The notes under the pieces: generated by a model
Told to the model about the DNA's origin: nothing
Database searches by the model: none
What the model saw: the letters and a program-made list of their open reading frames with translations, nothing else
Program-made: the position numbers and the translations under genes
In this document: in pieces, positions 1-12,700 of the stretch
Numbering within the stretch: position 1 is the stretch's first letter
Layout of the letters: each line of letters opens with the position of its first letter
Assembly (NCBI RefSeq): GCF_029962835.1
Contig: NC_080583.1
Location: 1,178,001-1,242,000, forward strand
Length of the DNA stretch: 64,000 nucleotides
DNA from: Magnolia sinica
Taxonomy: Eukaryota > Streptophyta > Magnoliopsida > Magnoliales > Magnoliaceae
Direction: 5' to 3'

Positions 1-118
1 AGCCATAATTATCAAACAAGATTTTTGACTTTAGATTTCAGATTTAGGCTTCAGATTTCAGATTCAGCTTCGGATTTCAGATTCGGGCTTTAGACTTCAG
101 ATTTAACAAACGGGGCCT
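1..118. repeat. End of a MITE-like element with short TTCAGATTT repeats
   Basis: The stretch is made of loosely repeated AGATTTCAG / TTCAGATTC units and closes with AACAAACGGGGCCTTA near 106-121. An ending of the type CAAACGGGGCC is common at the termini of plant hAT-type MITEs. The other end lies outside the window, so neither the inverted repeat nor the target duplication can be checked. Confidence 0.4.
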
Positions 119-313
119 TAAATGGTGGGCCACACATCAATCTACGGCCAGCATCTGAATCCCACCTGATGGCGGAGTGGATTTCACGCTTAAAAGAATG
201 GTGAGCCGCATATTTACGCGAAGGACTTAGGACCCACTTGGCCTGTGTCTGCCATACCCTAGCATACAAAAAAGAGAAAAGAGGGAGAAAGAGAGGGAGA
301 GAGCGAGAGAGAA
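119..313 (+). promoter_or_regulatory. Proximal promoter and 5' untranslated region of U2AF65
   Basis: This is the sequence just ahead of the U2AF65 start codon. It ends in a purine-rich GA tract (about 269-313: GAGAAAAGAGGGAGAAAGAGAG and similar), which is usual in plant 5' leaders. I see no convincing TATA box, and the transcription start is not determined. An upstream open frame from 238 overlaps the gene, but it matches nothing and is probably not used. Confidence 0.45.
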
Positions 314-666
314 ATGGCAGAGTACAACGGACGATACGACGGCGATGGCAAAGGCTACGGCGGGAATTCCGAAGATCACAGCGACTCCAAATCTCAGGTC
401 ACTCTCTTTCTCTCCCCGTCAGTCGTCGTTTTTTCGTCCATCCACCTGAGATTTCAGTCCAGCTTTGTCGGATGCAAGATGAGAAAATCGCAAATGAAAG
501 CCCTATTTCTTCATTTTTTTTTTCCAACCTAATGCTACGAACTTCTCCTGGGATGTTTGATTGTCGTCCATTATCTCGTAAATCCATGAATCTGTCGTAT
601 GGGAGAGTCGTTTTCTGTTTGGTTAGGGTCGAGATTTCTAGGGTTTGCATTTTCTTTTTCTTTTTC

Positions 667-705
<39 letters not shown>

Positions 706-3700
706 TTCAGCACCCAAACATCAGCCCGATGCAAGACTCAGGTGGGCCACACCAAAGGGAACAAGTTGAGATTGGATGCTTACCATTGATTGGATTAGGT
801 GGCTCACCGCGTAGTTTATCTGCAATCCAGGCCATGTAGACCCTTCATCTTGCCTGGATGAAGTGTCAGGCCCCTAATCAGGCTGTTTCACAACTCAGGT
901 GGGCCCTGGTGCAAATCAAGGGTGGGCGTTCCTTTCCATCTGTGCTGTTGTTCACCTGAGTGTTGGATAAGGCTGTTTTTATTTATTATTTATTTTTATT
1001 TAATGGCCTGTTACTTTGGGTAGCTTAAGAAATTAACATTGTGATCAAAGACGTGTGTGGTAGTTGATATTTGTATTTTCTAACTAATTTTGGCTAAACC
1101 TGCTTTCCATCGAATCTTGGATCAATCAGTAGGAACTCAGTGCTGAATCTTGCATTGGTTCTGTAGCATTATGCATCCAGGATGCATCGTGGCTATAAAA
1201 ATTGGCCAATCGAGAGCTCATGTAAGGTCCTGATCAAGGACCATCCACTTGTCCAAATTGATGATATGGACCACTTCGAGTGTTTAGATTGATCTGATGG
1301 AAGTTAGTGGTCCTGATGTGCATTTCAATCTGGAATAGATCAACGGTCATTTAGTTGTTAGAGTTAGTTGAACCAATCTTAAGTCAGCATTATCATTACT
1401 TATTCGTGGGGATTTTTTTATTATTATTAAACGATGTCTAAATGATATGAAATTGGACCCATTTGGAAGCCTATTGAGTTAGATTCAAAACAAACCCAAG
1501 GCTATACTTTGTTGGAAGCAATTGGACCCATTCCCTTGTTGTTTGTGCGAGCTATGGCTGATTTTTCATAGCCATGCATGGTTACAGTTGTAGTCAGTGG
1601 ATGTTTGGTCATTTTATATGTTTTGTTGAGAACTTGAAATAAATGGTTAGGATTAGAAGTAATGGATGCATAGGATTAAATTAGTGTTCATCTTTTTTGG
1701 TTTTTGGGGGCAGATGAAAATTTTATTAAAGGAAACAAGAACGAAACAAACAAAAGAAATAAAACAGAACAGAAAGAAAAGGAAACAAAGAACAAAAGAA
1801 AACAGAAATTATACAACCACCAGCCCCAAAACTGGCTACACCCTAGGAAAACACTGAATGACTAAGGCACCCAATCCCTAAACAGACTCAACACTTTGCT
1901 GAAGACCCTGGCCACAGTGATTCTCAAATTATAGAAGCACTGATTGTTCTACTTGAGCCAGATGGACCAGAGGACAGCAAGAAAAATGATGCGCCACTCA
2001 CCCCCCGAGTGAAATAGAGTTTCTACATCTTCTGACATAACCCAGGACACACTAGCTTTCTGTGTCACTTGACTACAAATCTCTGAGGAAAAACAGCAGT
2101 GAATGAAGAGATACATAAATTAGTGTTTATCTTGCTTTCAGAAGAGTATATAAGGGTTTAAAGACCTCTATGAAAATTTGATGATTGTTTTGAATAAAGT
2201 AAACAGGCTTCTCTCTTATTTGAAGCTTCTTATTTTATGCAAGTGGAAGATTGACATGATTGTTTGGCTTGAATTTTGTGGAAGCTGTATCCATTAATAT
2301 TTGTGAGTTATTGCAGCATGGTTCTCGTGAATATGAAAGGGATTCTGGTAAAAGCAGAGATAGGGAAAGAGAAAAGGAGAAGGAGAAGGACAGAGAAAGG
2401 GACATGGACAGGGACAGGGATAGGGAAAGAGATCGTGATCGTCATCGTTCAGACCACTACAGGGACAGGAGTGATAGAAGGGGAAGGGGGCGTGATAGAC
2501 TTGATAATCGTGATTATCACCGGAGTCGAGATCATGAGAGGTGTTGAGACTGAACTTGTTGATGCCTTTGAATTTCAAATTCATTTTATTCGCATCTCTA
2601 TGTTGGCTTGGTGAACTATGACTAGAAATTCCTGAATTAATTTGGAAAAGGATGTCTTCATAATCTGCAATGGCAATTCTTCAACAATTTACTGGAATTT
2701 GTTATTTGTGGTACTCACGGAGTTGAAATTTTTGTAGATGCCTTGTAACTCATCTTATGAATGCATTCATTTAAAAAAAATAAAAAAATAAAAATCTATT
2801 TTAAGAATCTATATGACTTTCTTTTCTTTTCCTTTTTTTTTTTTTTTTTCCTGCTTTAGAATACCAACTCCCGTCCTTTCCTCATGCATGAATCATGATC
2901 ATCATCACCATAACCTTGTCCCATCTATTTGATGTTGGCTTTTTGATAGTTATCATGGTTGGTTGGCAAAAGTTTGACAACCAGCAAACCAGTGCCACCT
3001 GAGATCAACACTTTTATGTGGACTCAGGACAGGCTGGTGCAATTGCTACCAGCTTGAGTTTTCAATTGCTTTTTTGTAGATACCATTATGAATGGATTTT
3101 ATGTTTCTTTTAGGCGTAGAGATTTTGACAGAGACAGAGATGGGCGGCATGGACATAGATCTCAATCTCGTTCGACGGGTAAATCTGATCATAGATCAAA
3201 GTCCCGCTCTCGCTCACGATCAAAAAGGTAAATCACAATTTCTCAAAAATCCAACCTAGTTTTTGTTGAAATTGACTGTGAAGCAAGATTGCTGTAGGAT
3301 ACTTCTTCTCTCTTATTTTGCTGTAGGATGATTGCTCTAAAAAATTGAACGTAATTTTTGTTGAAATTGATTGTGAAGCAAGATTGCCAAGATGGTTATT
3401 CTCTGTTATACTGCTGTTGGATAATTGCTCTATTTTGTTGGAATACTGTTTATTTTATTAGTTCTCTTGGTGATTCATCAAGAATGTTCTTTCGGGATTT
3501 GATATCCTCGGGGTTTCAGCCCATTTAATTCAAGGTTTGAAGTATTGTCCAAAACCAGCATGTATCAAGTACTTACCAGTATTGTTCATGAACAATACAG
3601 CTATATTGGCTCTAAGTCTTGTTCTTGTTCTTGTTCTTGTTCTTCTTTTCTGGTGGGTGTGCTAAGGAATGTTTTTTCTGCTTTCGTTCTTTATTCTTCA

Positions 3701-6700
3701 TTATTCCTACTTACAAAAAACATTCCTTATCATTGGTGCTAAAATGCATTATTCTTCAAGTAAAAGGATGATCCAAACCGTCCAAAGGCTGGCCATCTAA
3801 ATGGACATTTAAAAAACGTTGGCAATTTGCTTGTTTGTGGCCTACCCAAGGCTCGGAAATTTCCTCATTTCTGGCTAAGTATATATTTTAATGGGCTTAT
3901 TACAATCATTCTGTCAAATATTACATATGTACACTAATTTTGGATATTAAAGTTGATTTGGAATATCACGTATGTTCTTGTGAATATATTGAAAATTTCC
4001 AATCATTCCAATTCCTTCCATTTACTCACCCAAACAGAATATTTGGATTTGAAATGCATTTCATTTGCTCCATCCAAACATAACCGAGTAAGTCAATTAC
4101 TCCCAATTCATTTACCCATAATTTCATTTCCCATTTACCTCCATTTACAAGCTCCCAAACGAGCCCTTAATATGCTGTCATGGTTTCAAATGGAAATTCA
4201 ACTGTTTAATTAAAACAAAGCATTGCAATGGCCAAAAGTGGGTGGGGCATCATCATGATGTCATGTAAGTTGTGCTGTTAATCATGCATTAGTGGGTTCC
4301 CAGCAATTTTGTGTAGCGAACTAATGACCTGAGCATGACCTTTCATATATGGATGTTTCTTTGTTAGCGGGTTGCCAGACAACTGCCCCTACATTGAACT
4401 ACTTGCTCACCCTTTAGGTGTGCACATAATGGTAGGGCTCAGGGTCAGTATTGAGTGGGAGAGCCATCTTGGGGGCTGACAACGGGCAGGGCTGTGGGCC
4501 CAGGAAAAAACAAAATCAAAATTTGAGTATGGCTGGCCTGACAAATTTGAAAAAAGGGGCCCAAGCCAACATCAGGCCTGGCCCTGACAGCCCTACGTGG
4601 GGAAATTTTGAGTAGCATGAATGTGAGTCTCCGCCACCGTCGCCATTAACCTTGTAAAAGAGGAAGGTCAATGTTTGGTGGGCAGCCGATCAGAAAATAG
4701 GAAGGTTGAAGGAGCCACTAATCTATACTGTTGTCACAATTGTGGCTTGGATCACAAGTCTCGAAAAAAGGGAAAAAGAAAAAAGAAAAAAAGAAAAAAA
4801 GGCAGCTTGGATCTTTTTTAGCATACATCTATCTAATCGCTATTAAAATTTTGCTGTTGCTTCTTTGTTTGTGCTTGATGGGACATGCTTTTCCTTTTAC
4901 CTGTTTCTTCTATTAATGCCCACAGCTATATTTTCTTTTTATGGATTTCTTTCCTTATAATTAGTGGATTTTGCAACTAATTTGTTCATTGCAGCAAAAG
5001 GGTCAGTGGTTTCGACATGGCTCCTCCTGGGTCTGCAATGATGGCTGGTGCTGGTGCTGCTGTCGCTGCCGCTGCCGCTGCTGCAGGTACACATCCCCCG
5101 CCTTTTAGTCATATTCTGTCTTTAGTTTTGCATTACTTGTGGCTAACTAAGAAAGGTTTTACCAAATGCCATACTCATTTGTTCTTGCATTAGGAACTTA
5201 CAATGTCTGTATGGCATGCATACTTTTTTTTTAATCATTTTCTTAGTGGATTATTCTGAAACTGAGATCCATTTTTTTTTGGTTGTTTTCTTGTTTTTGG
5301 TGGCTGTTTGTTTCTTCTTGTGTCTATATGTTATTGTAAGAAGGCAATGTTGGGCTACTTGTCCCACTCTGCTGCCAATGGGCGTGAGCCGACTACTGTA
5401 GCTTTTATGTACAAGGAGGAATCAGTGCTCTGGTTTGATGGATCTTGTTCGTCTTCAACCAACAACTATTGCATTTTTTGGTAGTCTTGCAAATATTTTC
5501 TCCAGTTCTTGAAACTGATATATTCCTTTCATCTCTTTTGGAAGTTCTATTATGAGAGGTTAGGACATATCTCATGCTAGTGAGCACATGTGAAGATGAT
5601 GCAGTGCGCACGTCTTTGCTGCTTATGATAATATAGACGCATTGTGATTCCTAAGTTTTCTACAGTATCGTAACTTAACTATATTTTACAGGTCAGCTAA
5701 CTGGGGCCCCACCATCCATCCCTGGAATGTTTCCAAACATGTTTCCGTTAGGAGGTGGACAGGTAATTCTTCCTTTCTCCTGCAAGGATCTTGTGTTTAG
5801 ATGCTTCTGTTCCTAATTTCGGGTTCATATTTTTTTAATGAATGAAGCAGTTCGGAGCCCTCCCTGTGATGCCAGTCCAGGCAATGACTCAGCAGGTATG
5901 TTTGGCTAAGCATGTTTCTGTCAATCGTTTGTCTAGGTCACTTTATCTGGTTACATAATTATGTCTGCAATTAAATTTTTTTTTTGTGGTGTTCATAGGC
6001 TACCCGACATGCTCGACGTGTATATGTTGGTGGTCTTTCTCCTGCGGCTAATGAACAGGTTACACACCCTCTTTTCTTTCATAAACTGACACCGTACATC
6101 CTAATAATTAATCTCTTCAAGCTATAAGAAAAAGAATAATCATCTCCTCAGCTGATCTATTATCTACATTAAGAGTTTAATGGACACCAAATGAGAATTT
6201 GATTATTCAGAATGGATGTGCACAAGGCATTTATCATGCTTATTCTTAAATCTAATACAACCTAACTTGTTAGCTGGCCATACATTATTTACTTTTTCAG
6301 TGTTAGATTACTAACCGTATATGTGAGGTGTGTGGCTGGAATTTGCCAGGTTGTAAAAGACATGTACAAGTAATCACAGAAATAGATTGTTTCGCAAAGC
6401 ACATCACATTTGTGTCATGTTTGTAGATGTAATTGAATGAGTTTGCAAATTTCCTTTTGAGGGCATGTTAAATATATTATATAGAGAAATGCTCCAGTGC
6501 TTTCAGAGCACTATTAAGTTATAGTGCTCCTAGTTGCATCAGTTCACTTGGAGTCTTGGACAGTCCAATCGGTTGATTGAAGCGTCCTTTGAGTCGTAAA
6601 CAAATTCCATGGGCTACCATGCAAAAATCACACAGATTGGATGATCTAACCCATCCTTAATTTGGTCTTCTTCTGTAGCCATCCATTTTCCAAACCATTG

Positions 6701-9700
6701 ATGGGATGGTTAGGATTGCCTAGCAGAAGTGATACTTTAGAATCATAAGCAATCCATGATGGTTCCTAACAACTGGATGAATCAAATTGTTGAATTGGAC
6801 CTATTTATTATTATTATTATTTTGTAAATGATATTGACCACCATGTTTAAGGCCATTGATCAAATAGGTAATACGTGTCAGATCATTGTGTTTTTTCACG
6901 GTAGCCCATGAAATGCGTGGTGGACCTTCTGAACAGTCTAGATCAATGGAATGGACTGCTTGAGTTGTCCCAATACAATGAGGTTGAGAGTACTGGGGTT
7001 ACAATTCAATTCCCATGCAATGGACTGTTTGAGTTGATTGTTCAAGTGTGATGTGCTTGAATTGGCTAACTGAAGTTACTGAACTACTGTTAAAGGTCCT
7101 AGCCCTAGTCCTAGTCTTAGACTCTCATTTTCGACACAACTAGATCAGGAGTTCCTGTACTGAGGAATCATGGATCATTAGTCTCCCCTTTTCCATGTCA
7201 GACTGTCAGAGACTTCTTTATATTTGGATATGTTGCCAATCATCTTCATGGAGTGCACTGCTCTATGATAATAAAAATAATCAAACCTACTGGTTTCGAG
7301 GGATGTTATGTAGTGCCGATACATGAGGTGGTTATTGTAATAATTCTTGCACATCGTACTTGTATAATTATGCATCATCGATCTCCCTTTTTGGGAATTT
7401 AGCCTGTTTTGACTCCTAGTCAGTCAGGCGTTGCCTGCAATTGGATCTGTGATGATGAAAATAAACAAAACTTCTGGTTTTGATTGATTATGATGGGCAC
7501 TGTATAACACTGATAACATGTGGTTGGTTTCTCTTGTAATTCTTGTAACATCTAATAACTTGTGGAGTTATGTTCATTGCTTGAGATGAATATATACTAA
7601 TGATTGTGAGCTTTAATGATGACTTTGAGGTGGTGGGAGGCTCAGGGATGTGGAATGTTTGTATGAGGTGCAATTTGTGTGATGAGGTGATGGACGTTGC
7701 TGCTCTCTTGGAGTCCTTAGACATAATTAAGCTGGATCTTTCGGGGGAGGACTACAATGGTCCTCGGTTGGTACCTTCTCCTCCAAATCCTTGGAAAGGC
7801 TTTGTGAGTCGCGTGGCGCTCGTCACCCGTGCATCTATATATGGAAGGTTTCCATTCCTCCCATGTGCAGTGTGGGTTGCGGCGGATAATAAAATCTTAA
7901 CTGTCGACAACCATAAAAAGGCAAATACCGTGCTGCTGAATATGCGTATCATGTGCATTAAAGATGGGTCAGGAAATCATCTATTCGTTCACTGATTCGT
8001 TGCCATGCAGTTTGGTCACGTTTTTGGAGTCTCTTTGGGATCAAATGGGTAATGTATTTTCTTCTTTTTTTGAAAGCTGAAGATTTTATTCAGCCAAAGG
8101 CAAAAGAAAAAGCAGGAAACAACAAACAACAAAAAGTAAAAAAGCAAAGAAAAACAAAGCTAAAATACAACAAACCTGTCCCCCAACTGGACAATTCCCT
8201 AACAAGATCACAGAGCCTGATCCCTAAAAAGACACAGAACACGACTATACACCCTAGCTGAAGAAGCTCTCAGACTCTGGCAGCATCGATTGTTCCTTTC
8301 TGACCAAATTGCCCAAAGACACAGCTAGGAAGATGATACACCACTTTCTCCTACCCAGGGAACCGGCATCTTCCGCATGCCATGAAAAGAAAAGGCCGCC
8401 AACTGAGGCTGGCATCACCCAGCTGACCTTAGCCATCTGTAAGACACTATTCTAGACCTCTGACAAAAAAAAGCAACAAAGGAAGAGGTGGTCTACAAAC
8501 TTGTCATCTTCAAAGCAGAGAAGACACATTTGGGAGAATCATTCCCCTTTTTCTTAGATTGTCAACAGCACAACTTCTACCGACCAACCAAGCAAACGCC
8601 ACCACTTTAAGGCAAGCACCATAGGACCACACAACACCTGTATGATGAGCTGCTACCAGAGGAGGCATCACGAGGAGGTAGAAAGATTGCACTGAGAACA
8701 CACCCGAGCTGGGCTGAATCCAAAGCAAATCGTCCTCAACATAAGGGATGGAAAAATGCTGTGCAAACAAGAGAGGAGGGACGTGAGATCCTGGAACTCA
8801 TCGTTTGACAAATTTCTTCTTAAAGGAGTCCAAACACCCTTCTCTCCCTCCCTTGAAAAACACTCAGCTATTGAAATGTCCTTCAAAAACTAAAGGTAGC
8901 TAAAGTTGGAAAGGAGGACCTGAGAGGGGATGACCCACACCATTGGTCCTTCCAAAATCCAATTCTCTCTCCATTCCCTAAACCGAACCGTAGGTTTGAA
9001 ATGTCTTTTGGAGCTAGCTTCGCTACCCCTTCCAGAGGAAAGAGGATCGATAGAGGGAGGACTTTGTCCACCACTTGAAGGGGTCTAGGCCATGCTTAGC
9101 CGCAAGGATCGATCTCCAAATACCAGACGTCTCCACTCTAAACCTCCATACCCTTTTCCTGAAAGGCCCTCGTTAACCAAGTTGAGACGTCTAGTACGTC
9201 TCCCTCCTTCCAATTTAAAAGGGGCACCTTTCTAATGGAAGAACCCCTTGCCACAAGAACTCTCTTCAAAGCTTGTCGATTCAAGCAATAACAAACTTAG
9301 GATAAGGAAAGAGAGATAATTTTGGGGCATGTTAGAAAGGGAGGCTTTGATTAAGGTGATCCTGCCCCCCAGGGAGAGCAATTTGCTCTGACAACTTTTC
9401 TCCATATGTTCGAGAAATTTATCCCAGAGGTACAAAGGCGGCTTCCCCAGACATAGGGGGCGACCCAACTTGGTGGCAGGAAGAGAGCCTACACAACCAA
9501 AAGACCATGCCAAAGAGGCAATGCCCTCTTTCCAACAAATAGATATTGTAGAATTCACTTTTTGAAATATTAACCCTCAAACCTGAGACAACTTGGAACT
9601 AACAGATAGTCACACTCAGAAAATCGACCATGAAATCTTGTACTTCGCAAAAATCGAAGTATCATCGGCAAGTTAAAGATATGGCTAATACACTGAGGAA

Positions 9701-12700
9701 AATTCTTTGCTCACCTTGAATTCTTGGAAAAGGCCCACCTCTTGCCCCCTGGAAAGCATATGGCTAAAAGCGTCTAAAACCATGATGAAAAAGAAAGTCG
9801 ACAGAGGATCCCCTTGCCTTAGACCTCGAGAGGCTCGAAAATAACCAAAGGGAGAGACCTGTTGATTAGGACACAAAATTTTGTCGAGTAGATTCAAGAT
9901 TTAATCCAGGCTCTCCATTCGTCCCCAAAGCCCATACAAACCAACGTATTATCCAAAAAGACTAATTGACATCTTTCAAAAAAGAAAAAGACCACTATAC
10001 ATGATCGTAGGCCTTTCAAGGTCTAATTTACACATAATACCAGAACTCCCCAATCTATAACAGGAGTCCAAACATTCATGTGCACTGAGCATGCTATCCA
10101 GGATCTGTATACCAAAAATAAAGGCGCTTTGGTAAGGAGAGAGTTTTCGGAAGAGCAAACCTAAATCTTTGATTAATGGCCTATTTGGGCGTGTGGATTT
10201 GGAACCCTCTGGATTCGGAACCCCCTTGATTTGAGATCCTCCTGTTGTGTTTGGCACCCTGGATTCGGAATCTTTTGTAATCAAGGTAGCTATGCATAGT
10301 ATATTTAACAGGGGTTTGAATTTAATTACTAAATCAACTTTAATATCTCTAATTAGTGTACATATGTAATGTTTGACACAATGGTTGTAATAAGCCCGTT
10401 GAAATATATACTTTGCCCGAAAATGATGAAATTCCAAGTCTCGGATGGGTCACAAGCACATGGTCATATCTGAGTGACTAACCGACAAATTTTAACTGCT
10501 GATTTACATGGACAATGTTTGGATGGCTCAGATCATTGTATTAAAGTAATTATAGTGATGCAATTGATAATCTAATGGTTTTAGGATATCATCAGTGGGA
10601 CATGTGCTCAATAGATTAATAGTCTAGTGACAAATGTTACACATGCAACTCTTGGAAGGATTTTAGATGTGATCCAAGCTTTCACCGTGGATTTCATACC
10701 CCCTCTTTGCGGGGATTTGAAACCCCCAGCTACTTTATGGTGCCAAACATACCAGGGGATTTGAAATCCCCTCAAATCCCCTCAAACACCCCAAATCCAT
10801 GGTGCCAAACAGCCCCCAAGGATTTTGGCCATAATCTTATAGGGACCACTGATTAAGATTATTGGTCTAAAGTCCCTCGGATTCTCGCCCCCCTCCAATT
10901 TTTGAATTAGAGCAATAAAAGTAGAGCCCATTTCAAACAGCAAACAATTATGATAAAGTACGAATCAGCGTATGAAGTTATAGCAGGATGGTCAGCAGGC
11001 CTTTTCTCGAGGCAAGGCAAAGTTATGTGGAAGCTGATTCATTTTGCCATCTCATGGATGATTCGGAAAGAAAAAATAATGCAAGAACTTTTGAAGGCAA
11101 AGTAGCCTCCTTGGTGTATATTATTCATTGCATTGTCTTCCTGGCAGTAGAAATTGGCTGTTCTTTACCGGAGTTTGCTGGAATCTCATTCCAATTGCTT
11201 GTGAGTGACTGGGAAAATCTTCTCCATGGTTGATTGAATCATGGCTTTTGTTCTTTGAGTTGTTGTTTATGCTGGGTGGGCCCCTTTTTGTTGTTTGTTG
11301 GTCCACTCTCTGCCTCCTTTTCAGCTTTGGGTCCTTGGCAGGGCGGGATGATGAAAGGGTCACCAATCCACCTCTACATGGCTCTGTATAGTTCTTCTTG
11401 CATTAAAAAAAAATAAAATGAATGTCATCTTCTCAACAAAAAAAAAAAAAGAAAAAAAAAAGTGAGCTTTAGTGGTCTCATGGTGTTTAGTAAGAATCTT
11501 ATATCCAAGAAAGCAAGATTCTTCAAATTCCCAATGGAGGAGATGGGCCTGAAGGTGCATTACAATTTTTTTTTGAAAGATGGTGATCTTATTAAGCAGG
11601 GCCAAAGCGAAAAAAATTACAAATCAGACCAAGAAAGAGGGGGAAAAGAAAGTATACATCACCTACGACCTTAGAGGCTGAGGCCCAAACCATCACATGC
11701 AATTTAGCCCTAATGAGTGCCTCAGAGGTGCATTGCAACTAGTATTGGCATTTGGTTAGTTGCTTTTTCCATATCCAAATTCTTTTAGTTTGGTTTGTAA
11801 AAATGCATTCTGATTTGGCAAAAATGCTTATGGGTATTTCCTTAGAGCTTCTCGTATTTCTTCTGTTAATCTACTGTCCTTGATCACATTTCTTACTAAT
11901 GGTCTTTCCTTCCTTTTTTCCCCTTGTCTTTTATGCAGTCTGTTGCAACTTTTTTCAGCCAGGTTATGGCTGCCATCGGAGGAAACACTGCTGGACCAGG
12001 TCTTCGTTATTTTTTCTTCTGATGTCTCTGCACTACTGTATATTTGAGTCTGAATGTCTGTTGAATGCGTGTTTGTTCTTGCAGGTGATGCTGTTGTCAA
12101 TGTTTATATAAACCATGAAAAGAAATTTGCATTTGTGGAGATGAGGTCTGTTGAAGAAGCAAGTAATGCTATGGCCTTGGACGGGATCATTTTTGAGGTT
12201 TGTGAATTAAACCGTAGACATGCACAGAAGATTTCTTGCAACATTATCCACTTTCTCTGGTTTTTTCCATGAAAAGTGCTTTATTTTTGCATCTTTTGAT
12301 TTTATTAATATCTTATTATGAAGGTTTTGCTCCTAGACTAATAATAAACACCATTTGTTTAGATTGTCTGAGATACAGTAATTAGGATGAAACATTAACT
12401 TAATATTGATATTTTTGGTTAGTATTTGTACTCCCTTATACTGGATGTGTTCTTCTCAATCCTCATATAATGCAATATGGCATATATGGACAATTGAGTG
12501 ACGCTCAGATGCATCTGCTAATGAAAGAGCACTTTACTCGTGTTATCGTCTCCTGTCCAGCAAGGCCTGGCAGCATTCAAACCAAAGTGGCTAACCTCAC
12601 ATGGGTGGCCAATGCTTTATAGGACCAATCAGGTGGCACCTGACTCAGTCTCATGAGTTGGACGCTTGAGCCATGTAATTTTTTCAAGTATCATCATAGC

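Larger units (their letters stand above)
7619..11461 (+). mobile_element. 5'-truncated LINE, plus strand, split by a second LINE (intron 7)
   Basis: The first part (7619-8056) translates to the reverse-transcriptase zinc-binding region of plant L1-type elements, with landmarks MWNVCMRCNL, DNKILTVDN, NHLFVH and, after a frameshift, CHAVWSRFWSLFGIKWVMY. The second part (10961-11461) continues the same protein (YESAYEVIAGWS, then AISWMIRKEK in the same frame) and ends in a 3' UTR and poly(A) at about 11404-11461. The two halves are separated by a minus-strand LINE. A 13-bp target duplication flanks the whole insertion: GTGAGCTTTAATG at 7606-7618 and GTGAGCTTTAGTG at 11462-11474, one mismatch. 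It is a dead 5'-truncated copy. Confidence 0.8.

Noticed and set aside
238-789. 183-residue open frame overlapping the U2AF65 start
   Set aside because: Low-complexity product with a long Leu/Ile run from the TTA microsatellite; the true start at 314 in another frame gives the conserved MAEYNGRYDG and a correct donor site.
4415-4610. GTGCACATAATGGTAGGGCTC ... CCCTACGTGGGG as a separate element
   Set aside because: Resembles the end of a GGGCTGTCA-type element, but neither inverted ends nor a target duplication could be read.
6480-7010. Possible MITE in intron 7 starting GCTCCAGTGCTTTCAGAGCAC
   Set aside because: Left end looks terminal, but I found no matching right end.
7600-7995. 131-residue open frame in U2AF65 intron 7 as a possible extra exon
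   Set aside because: The translation is LINE protein (DNKILTVDN, NHLFVH), it starts across the LINE target duplication, and the U2AF65 RRM1 is complete without it.
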